From Hominiventricola filiformis (lineage in GTDB: Bacteria; Bacillota; Clostridia; Lachnospirales; Lachnospiraceae): DNA of 64,000 nt. The stretch is from the NCBI RefSeq assembly GCF_020686965.1, contig NZ_JAJEPS010000009.1, positions 73,659-137,658 on the forward strand, read 5' to 3'. The translations under genes and the position numbers were made by a program. The number at the start of each line of letters is the position of its first letter. Positions within the stretch are counted from its first letter, which is position 1. Of this stretch, positions 58,907 to 64,000 are shown in pieces. Below the pieces are notes generated by a model. It worked only from the letters and a program-made list of their open reading frames with translations. It ran no database searches and was not told the origin of the DNA.

Positions 58907-59788
58907 TTATCTATTATTGGTGCGAAACTTGCCCGGCGTTGTATTATAATACTTATGAAAAAGTTCACAGAAATAACTGCTATTTGAAAAACCACAGGCA
59001 TATGCTATCTCAGTAACAGACATTGTGGTATTTCGAAGAAGAAAAACAGATTTCTCCAGACGATAACGGTTCAGATAGACCATAGGGGAAGTATTTAAAT
59101 ATTTCTGGAAAAGGGAAGTACACTTTGTCTTGCAGCAATTTCCAGAAGAGGAAATATCTTTCAACAAAATTTTATTTGGATAATTTTTTTGTACATATCC
59201 AATCATTGCAGTGAGAACTAAAATATCTTCCGTATCTTTATCATAGTCAGGAAAATAGTTCATATTTTCAGCAAGTAATCGGAAAATATGAACTGTTTTT
59301 TCCAGAGTAAAAAACGGTTGTATTTTGTCCATGTTTTTTTCGTAAAGCATTTCAAGGTCATGAAGAATAGAATTCTGCCACTGAATCGATGGATTCAGTT
59401 TCTGATAAGGAAAATGAATATTCTGTAGCAGTGGATTTAAACAATTTTCTACAAAATAAGTATTTACAGAAAGTAGTAGTGGGGATAAAAGAATACAGAT
59501 AAAGAGACATTCTGTATGTGCATCGGAATAGCCATAATGAAAGCAGCGGCTGTTTACGAAAATCCCCTCGCCTGTCTGCAAAGGAATCCTCTGACCATTC
59601 ACATCATAAAACATCTGTCCATCTAAAATCAGAATAAATTCCAGATCGTCATGCCAATGGCTGACTGCACGAAAATCAGGATAGCTTGAAAGCTGTCCCT
59701 TTTTTACATATGCAGGAAAGTCTGGATTGTTATAGGCAACATTTTCCGATGCATCTGAATTTAAAACAGTGCTTGGACATACCTCCAT
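58907..59788 (-). CDS. AraC-family transcriptional regulator
   Basis: This 293-residue regulator has an N-terminal cupin-like effector domain (SHWHDDLEFILILDGQMFYDVNGQ) and two C-terminal HTH motifs (KILLKDISSSGNCCKTKCTSLFQKY and MSVTEIAYACGFSNSSYFCELFHK, then TTPGKFR). It is transcribed away from the MATE-acetyltransferase genes and probably controls them, perhaps in response to a sugar-like compound. The ATG at 59788 has GGAGG upstream. Confidence 0.92.
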   Translation of the reverse strand: MEVCPSTVLNSDASENVAYNNPDFPAYVKKGQLSSYPDFRAVSHWHDDLEFILILDGQMFYDVNGQRIPLQTGEGIFVNSRCFHYGYSDAHTECLFICILLSPLLLSVNTYFVENCLNPLLQNIHFPYQKLNPSIQWQNSILHDLEMLYEKNMDKIQPFFTLEKTVHIFRLLAENMNYFPDYDKDTEDILVLTAMIGYVQKNYPNKILLKDISSSGNCCKTKCTSLFQKYLNTSPMVYLNRYRLEKSVFLLRNTTMSVTEIAYACGFSNSSYFCELFHKYYNTTPGKFRTNNR

Positions 59789-59900
59789 CAAGATTTCCTC
59801 CTTTGCGAACGTTTGTTATATTATTATGGCGGATTCTGGTATAAAAATCAATAAAATTTGTATATCTTTATATTGTGCACAGAAAGGAAATAAAATATAG

Positions 59901-61244
59901 ATGGAAAACAAATTCAGAAATAAGATTCTGAAACTTGCCCTGCCTATTACGGCACAGCAGTTTATGCTGGCACTTGTGAGTGCATGTGATGCTTTTATGC
60001 TGGGAGGGCTAAATCAGAATTCTCTGTCAGCAGTTTCACTGGCTTCGCAGATCACCTTTGTTTTTAATTTGATTTTAACAGCACTTACAATAGGGGAGAA
60101 TATGTTTGTTGCACAGTATTATGGGAAAAAAGACTTTGATGGATTACGGACATCAGCAGGACTTGTCTTGAAATATGTAGTAGCAGTTTCTGGCTTCTTT
60201 TTTATTGCAACATTATTTGTTCCTGAAACTCTTATGAGATTATTTACAAATGATATTATATTGATTGATTATGGGGTTAAGTATCTGAAGCTGATTGGAT
60301 TATCGTATGTGTTTTCGGGCATTTTACAGGTTTTACAGGGAATATTGAAAAATTGTGGTTATGTAGGCAAATGCACTATGATCAGTACAATCGTTGTCTG
60401 TGTTAATATTGCACTAAATGCTGTTCTCATTTATGGATATTTTGGATTTCCAAGAATGGAGATTGCGGGTGCAGCACTGGCTACTGTCATTGCAAATGGG
60501 ATTGGTCTGGTTATCACGATATATATTTTGCACTTGAAAAAGGAGCTTTGGGTGGGAATATCAGATATAAAAAAACGAAAAATAAATATAACCACAAAAT
60601 TCTGGAAACATGTTTATCCGGTGCTTTTGAATGAACTTGTCTGGGGCGGTGGATTTACGATGTATTCAGTTATACTTGGACATCTTGGTTCCGATGCTGT
60701 CGCAGCTAATTCTATTGCAAATATAACCAAAAATCTCCTGATCTGTGTTTGTACTGGTTTTGGATATGGCGGAAGTATTATCGTTGGAAATCTGCTTGGC
60801 GAGGGAAACTTATTCGAAGCAAGAAAAAGTGGAAATACTTTATGTAAAATTGCGGTATTTTCGGGGATTCTGACCGGAGGAATGATTCTTCTCCTGACAC
60901 CGGTTATTCTGCATTTTACGAATCTGACCGATATAGCAGGTGGGTATTTGAAGTATATGCTGTTTATGAGCAGCTATTATGTAATAGGAAAATCAATCAA
61001 TTCCATGACAATAGGTGGTATTTTCCCGGCAGGAGGAGATACAAAATTTGGTTTAAAGTGTGATATGGTTACTATGTGGTGCTTTGCAGTTCCGCTGGGA
61101 TGCATTGTGGCATTTGTCTTGAAATTGCCGGTACTAATGGTGTATTTTGTCTTAAATCTTGATGAGTTGGTAAAACTTCCAGCGGTATTTAAACATTACA
61201 GACAATATAAATGGGTAAAAAATTTAACAGAAACGGAGAATTAA
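59901..61244 (+). CDS. MATE-family efflux protein
   Basis: This 447-residue, 12-span MATE transporter starts MENKFRNKILKLALPITAQQFM. It has VAQYYGKKDFDGL in the first half and GGSIIVGNLLGEGNLFEARKSG in the middle. It differs from the MATE protein at 35391-36740. The gene is AT-rich compared with the core region, which suggests transfer. It leads an operon with two acetyltransferase genes (3-base gap to the first), so the exported substrate may be a compound that is also acetylated. Confidence 0.92.
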   Translation: MENKFRNKILKLALPITAQQFMLALVSACDAFMLGGLNQNSLSAVSLASQITFVFNLILTALTIGENMFVAQYYGKKDFDGLRTSAGLVLKYVVAVSGFFFIATLFVPETLMRLFTNDIILIDYGVKYLKLIGLSYVFSGILQVLQGILKNCGYVGKCTMISTIVVCVNIALNAVLIYGYFGFPRMEIAGAALATVIANGIGLVITIYILHLKKELWVGISDIKKRKINITTKFWKHVYPVLLNELVWGGGFTMYSVILGHLGSDAVAANSIANITKNLLICVCTGFGYGGSIIVGNLLGEGNLFEARKSGNTLCKIAVFSGILTGGMILLLTPVILHFTNLTDIAGGYLKYMLFMSSYYVIGKSINSMTIGGIFPAGGDTKFGLKCDMVTMWCFAVPLGCIVAFVLKLPVLMVYFVLNLDELVKLPAVFKHYRQYKWVKNLTETEN

Positions 61245-61247
61245 ATT

Positions 61248-61877
61248 ATGGATATGAAAAAAAGAAGAGATATGCAGCTTGCTTATATTTCAGATGAAGC
61301 AGTTATGGAAGAACAGATTAAATGCAGAAAAATCCTGCAAAAACTTAATTTTGCAGACCGGTCGGATTTTGATGGAATTGCAGAAATGGTAAAAGAACTT
61401 TTGGGAAAATCTGAAGGTGCATGTATTAACCCGCCTTTTTACTGTGATTATGGCTCACACATTGAGGTGGGGAAGAATTTTTTTGCAAATTATAACTGCA
61501 CGATCATAGATGTGGCAAAGGTAAAAATCGGCGATAACTGTCAGATGGCACCAAATGTAGCTATTTATACAGCAGGACATCCAATTTACCCAGACACGCG
61601 CAATTCTGCTTTTGAATATGGAAAAGAGGTTACCATCGGGGATAATGTATGGCTGGGAGGAAATTCAGTAGTGTGCCCAGGGGTACACATCGGAGACAAT
61701 GTGGTAATTGGTGCTGGAAGTGTTGTCACGAAAGATATTCCAGACTGGTCGATTGCAACAGGGAATCCGTGCCGGGTGCTCAGAAAAATAACAGATAATG
61801 ACAAAAGAAAATTGTTCCATGATGAAGAAATTGATGATGAAGCGTGGAACATGATATGTGTGCAGGAGGGAAAATAA
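61248..61877 (+). CDS. Hexapeptide-repeat sugar O-acetyltransferase (Maa/LacA type)
   Basis: This 209-residue left-handed beta-helix acetyltransferase uses acetyl-CoA. The N-terminal helical cap is followed by PPFYCDYGSHIEVGKNFFAN, the acetyl-CoA loop AGHPIYPDTRNSAFEYG with the catalytic His, and repeats IGDNVWLGGNSVVCPGVHIG and VVIGAGSVVTKDIP. It is like maltose/galactoside O-acetyltransferases. An alternative target is a toxic sugar-containing compound. It follows the MATE gene directly. Confidence 0.92.
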   Translation: MDMKKRRDMQLAYISDEAVMEEQIKCRKILQKLNFADRSDFDGIAEMVKELLGKSEGACINPPFYCDYGSHIEVGKNFFANYNCTIIDVAKVKIGDNCQMAPNVAIYTAGHPIYPDTRNSAFEYGKEVTIGDNVWLGGNSVVCPGVHIGDNVVIGAGSVVTKDIPDWSIATGNPCRVLRKITDNDKRKLFHDEEIDDEAWNMICVQEGK

Positions 61878-61878
61878 T

Positions 61879-62426
61879 ATGACCATGAGAGAACGTACTG
61901 AAGCCGGAAAATTATTTACAGATTATTGCGAAGGACTTCCAGAAGACCGGATAAACTGTAAGAAAAGAATGATTCAGTTTAATTCTACTATGCCTGATGA
62001 TGTAAAGGCAAGAATGACGGCATTAAATGAACTTTTAGGAAAAAAACAAATGCGTGGGTGGAACCGCCATTTTACTGCTGCTATGGGACTAATATTACCA
62101 TAGGGGAAGGCTCTTACCTGAATTTTAACTGTAACTTTGTTGATGATGGGAAAATTATCATTGGCAAAAAAGTAATGTTTGGTCCGGCAGTTACAATAGC
62201 TACGGTGGGGCATCCTGTTAATCCAAAGATGAGGGAATATATGTATACAGATCCGGTAACAATTGAGGATAACTGCTGGATCGGAGCTGGTACAACAATT
62301 TGTCCGGGCGTTCATATAGGTGAAAACAGTGTGATTGGAGCCGGAAGTGTGGTAGTCCATGACATTCCGGCTAATTCAGTTGCAGCAAGAAATCCATGTA
62401 AAGTGATCCGTGAAATTGGAGAGTAG
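61879..62426 (+). pseudogene. Second O-acetyltransferase gene, frameshifted
   Basis: The frame from the ATG at 61879 (GGAGGG upstream) reads MTMRERTEAGKLFTDYCEGLPEDRI and on to LGKKQMRG, then leaves frame near 62,055. The other frame continues EPPFYCCYGTNITIGEGSYLNF and all later hexapeptide repeats to IREIGE at 62426. A one-base change breaks the cap from the catalytic domain. The family is the same as the preceding gene; the copy is probably inactive unless the base call is wrong. Confidence 0.82.
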
Positions 62427-62522
62427 GATCAGATTTATTATTATAAAGATCGTATGATCGAAGATGGGGATTTGGAAGAAGAACGTAAACTACGATGGGA
62501 AACGGAAGTGAAAAATAGAACG

Positions 62523-63374
62523 ATGAAGGCAGATTATCATGTACATACGGAATTTAGTGATGACTCAGAATATCAGATGGAGCAGGTTGTAAGAGACTCG
62601 ATAGTAATGGGACTTGATGAAATCTGTTTTACAGATCACGTTGATTATGGGGTGAAAAATGACTGGGATGATGGTGAAAAAATAAGATATCGGGAAGGAA
62701 TACCGGGTGAACCGGAAAATATGCCGATACTCAATGTTAATTATCCATTGTATTATAAGACTTACCAGAAGATGAAAACGCAGTACGGAGATAAGATTAC
62801 GCTAAAGCTGGGAATGGAATTTGGTATGCAGGTACATACCATAGAACAATATGAAAAATTGTATGCGAAATATCCATTTGATTTTATCATTCTTTCGGTT
62901 CATGAAGTAGAGGATAAAGAATTCTGGACGCAGGATTTCCAACGTGACAGGACACAGCAGGAATATAACGAACGCTACTATGAGGAATTATTATATCTTG
63001 TTCAAAATTATCACAATTACAGTGTTTTAGGGCACATGGATCTAATCACCAGATATGATAAAGCAGGTACTTATTCATTTGAAAAATTAAAGCCGATATT
63101 TACTGAAATTTTAAAGACAGTAATTGCTGATGGAAAAGGAATTGAGGTAAATACTTCCAGTCACAGATATGGATTATCTGATCTTACCCCATCAAGAGAT
63201 ATTTTGAAATTATATCGAGAGTTAGGTGGAACTATAATCACCATAGGAAGTGACAGTCACAAACCGGAACATTTGGGAACATTTATTGATGAGACAAAAC
63301 AGGAATTAAAGACACTGGGATTCAAAGAGTTTTGTACTTTTGATAAAATGAAACCGATTTATCATCAGTTATAA
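62523..63374 (+). CDS. PHP-domain phosphoesterase (histidinol-phosphatase-like)
   Basis: This 283-residue metal-dependent phosphoesterase of the PHP family starts with the metal motif ADYHVHTEFSDDSEY and continues with CFTDHVDYG, LKLGMEFGMQ, ILSVHEVE, LGHMDLITRY and finally IGSDSHKPEHLG. All metal-binding His/Asp residues are present. It resembles HisJ-type phosphatases, but it lies outside a his operon, next to acetyltransferases, so another phosphate ester is possible. The start is uncertain: no clear RBS; a frame begins at 62454. Confidence 0.85.
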   Translation: MKADYHVHTEFSDDSEYQMEQVVRDSIVMGLDEICFTDHVDYGVKNDWDDGEKIRYREGIPGEPENMPILNVNYPLYYKTYQKMKTQYGDKITLKLGMEFGMQVHTIEQYEKLYAKYPFDFIILSVHEVEDKEFWTQDFQRDRTQQEYNERYYEELLYLVQNYHNYSVLGHMDLITRYDKAGTYSFEKLKPIFTEILKTVIADGKGIEVNTSSHRYGLSDLTPSRDILKLYRELGGTIITIGSDSHKPEHLGTFIDETKQELKTLGFKEFCTFDKMKPIYHQL

Positions 63375-63385
63375 TGAATCTGATT

Positions 63386-63421
63386 AAGCAGCCTGTATGT
63401 GACAAAGTATACAGGCTGCTT
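63386..63421. terminator. Bidirectional terminator
   Basis: AAGCAGCCTGTAT and ATACAGGCTGCTT form a 13-bp stem between the PHP gene and the convergent small gene. Confidence 0.85.
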
Positions 63422-63426
63422 GTGGT

Positions 63427-63663
63427 TTATAATTCTGATGAATCTTCCGCATCTACCCACATCTGTAAATTTCCATCAAGATATAATTTTGCATATTCCA
63501 GCGGTTTATCAATGGCAAGTGCGTTCAATGCACAGTCTGATCCAGGCGTGGTTTTTAAGTCCTTCTCAGCTTCCCAACAGTCAATGCGGAGCATATAGCC
63601 AGCACTGGTATATACATCAATACTGTTGCGTTGTGGATTGTATTTTGCAAATATTGTTCTCAT
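63427..63663 (-). CDS. DUF6061-like small protein
   Basis: A 78-residue protein, MRTIFAKYNPQRNSIDVYTS then MLRIDCWEAEKDL, the conserved TTPGSDCALNALAIDKPLEYA and LYLDGNLQMWVDAEDS. This resembles the short DUF6061 family of Firmicutes mobile regions. Function unknown. AAGGAGATGGGATACG lies before the ATG. It faces the PHP gene. Confidence 0.65.
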   Translation of the reverse strand: MRTIFAKYNPQRNSIDVYTSAGYMLRIDCWEAEKDLKTTPGSDCALNALAIDKPLEYAKLYLDGNLQMWVDAEDSSEL

Positions 63664-64000
63664 CGTATCCCATCTCCTTATGATTCAATCGATCATTAAT
63701 TGTAAAAATTAAGAAGCATTCCAATCAGTTCACCATGTCACTTTTATTTTGTGTTATACTGTTTTATAGGATTTTCTTGCCCTTGTATTTGCCCTTATCA
63801 GAGTTCGTAAACACTGGTGGGACGATATAACACAAGGGAAACAATAAGGGAAAGCTCACCTGTGATAAATTCAGTGTTTTCAAGGGTTTGCGGAGAATTT
63901 AACAACAAGATATAACAGTTATTATAAAATGTACCCTATAGATTAGACAGTTTGAGTTTTTAAAACCCTTACCATTAGACAGTAAGTTTTAACGAAAACC
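63664..64000. other. Right-edge noncoding region
   Basis: No gene is seen in 337 bases. CCCTTGT and CCCTTAT words occur near 63780-63800 and, inverted, near 63830-63855. The direct repeat ATTAGACAGT lies at 63942-63951 and 63974-63983. The latter pair may belong to the control region of a gene beyond the edge. Confidence 0.45.

Noticed and set aside
58798..59001. Short minus-strand frame between the intron remnant and the AraC gene
   Set aside because: It overlaps the AraC gene's C-terminal HTH in another frame and shows no start site or family signal.
1..64000. CRISPR array or cas genes
   Set aside because: No regularly spaced repeats with unique spacers were seen; the Cas12-like protein is TnpB of an IS605 element.

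Overview
The window looks like a chromosomal segment of a Gram-positive, spore-forming anaerobe of the family Lachnospiraceae (Blautia / Ruminococcus gnavus type). The reasons are the spoIID/spoIIQ pair, a rubrerythrin with a PerR-type regulator, pyruvate formate-lyase, a T-box in front of ileS, strong AAGGAGG ribosome binding sites, and transposons of the TnpV/Maff2 kind. The assignment is inferred from gene content and style, not from a marker gene.

Region 1 (1-30.4 kb) is housekeeping core. It holds a partial proS, a KtrAB-type potassium channel, an AI-2E family permease, an RluA-type pseudouridine synthase, mtnN, a murG-like gene lying between an ECF sigma factor and its likely membrane anti-sigma factor, a HIT protein, a soluble histidine kinase, tRNA-Lys(CTT), trmB, rubrerythrin plus PerR with matching operators, an SH3/NlpC endopeptidase, a CshA-like helicase, a hemolysin III protein, spoIIQ-spoIID, glgP, ileS with a T-box leader (specifier ATC), a YkvI permease with a class IV aminotransferase, and a D,D-carboxypeptidase. 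A broken Spx/ArsC gene and a cluster of perfect DnaA boxes lie in the gaps.

Region 2 (30.4-44.5 kb) begins with a transglutaminase-fold protein. It is followed by an apparently intact IS200/IS605 element (TnpA plus TnpB, with a right end able to give a guide RNA), DegV, a DUF457 membrane protein and a MATE pump. A compact five-gene operon then encodes a dicarboxylate permease, TtdA, TtdB, PflB and PflA, facing a divergent LysR gene. This would couple uptake and dehydration of tartrate (to oxaloacetate, then pyruvate) to pyruvate cleavage.

Region 3 (44.6-58.9 kb) is a nested accessory region. Fragments of older conjugative elements (a DUF4143 ATPase, a serine recombinase, two Maff2 gene pieces) surround a Fic toxin-antitoxin remnant, whose antitoxin joins a RelB/DinJ domain to a VbhA-like Fic-inhibiting helix. 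An 11-kb mobilizable element (serine recombinase, VirE-type ATPase, frameshifted CHC2 primase, MobA/MobL relaxase, TipAS-type MerR regulator, RepA-like HTH protein, XRE regulators, DUF1835 protein, TnpV) has both ends inside Maff2 coding sequence. It therefore appears to have inserted into a Maff2 gene, which is itself interrupted by a truncated group II intron.

Region 4 (58.9-64 kb) is AT-rich. It carries an AraC regulator, a MATE pump, two hexapeptide O-acetyltransferases (the second frameshifted), a PHP phosphoesterase and a small DUF6061-like protein, then about 340 bases with no gene. No rRNA genes and no CRISPR array were seen.
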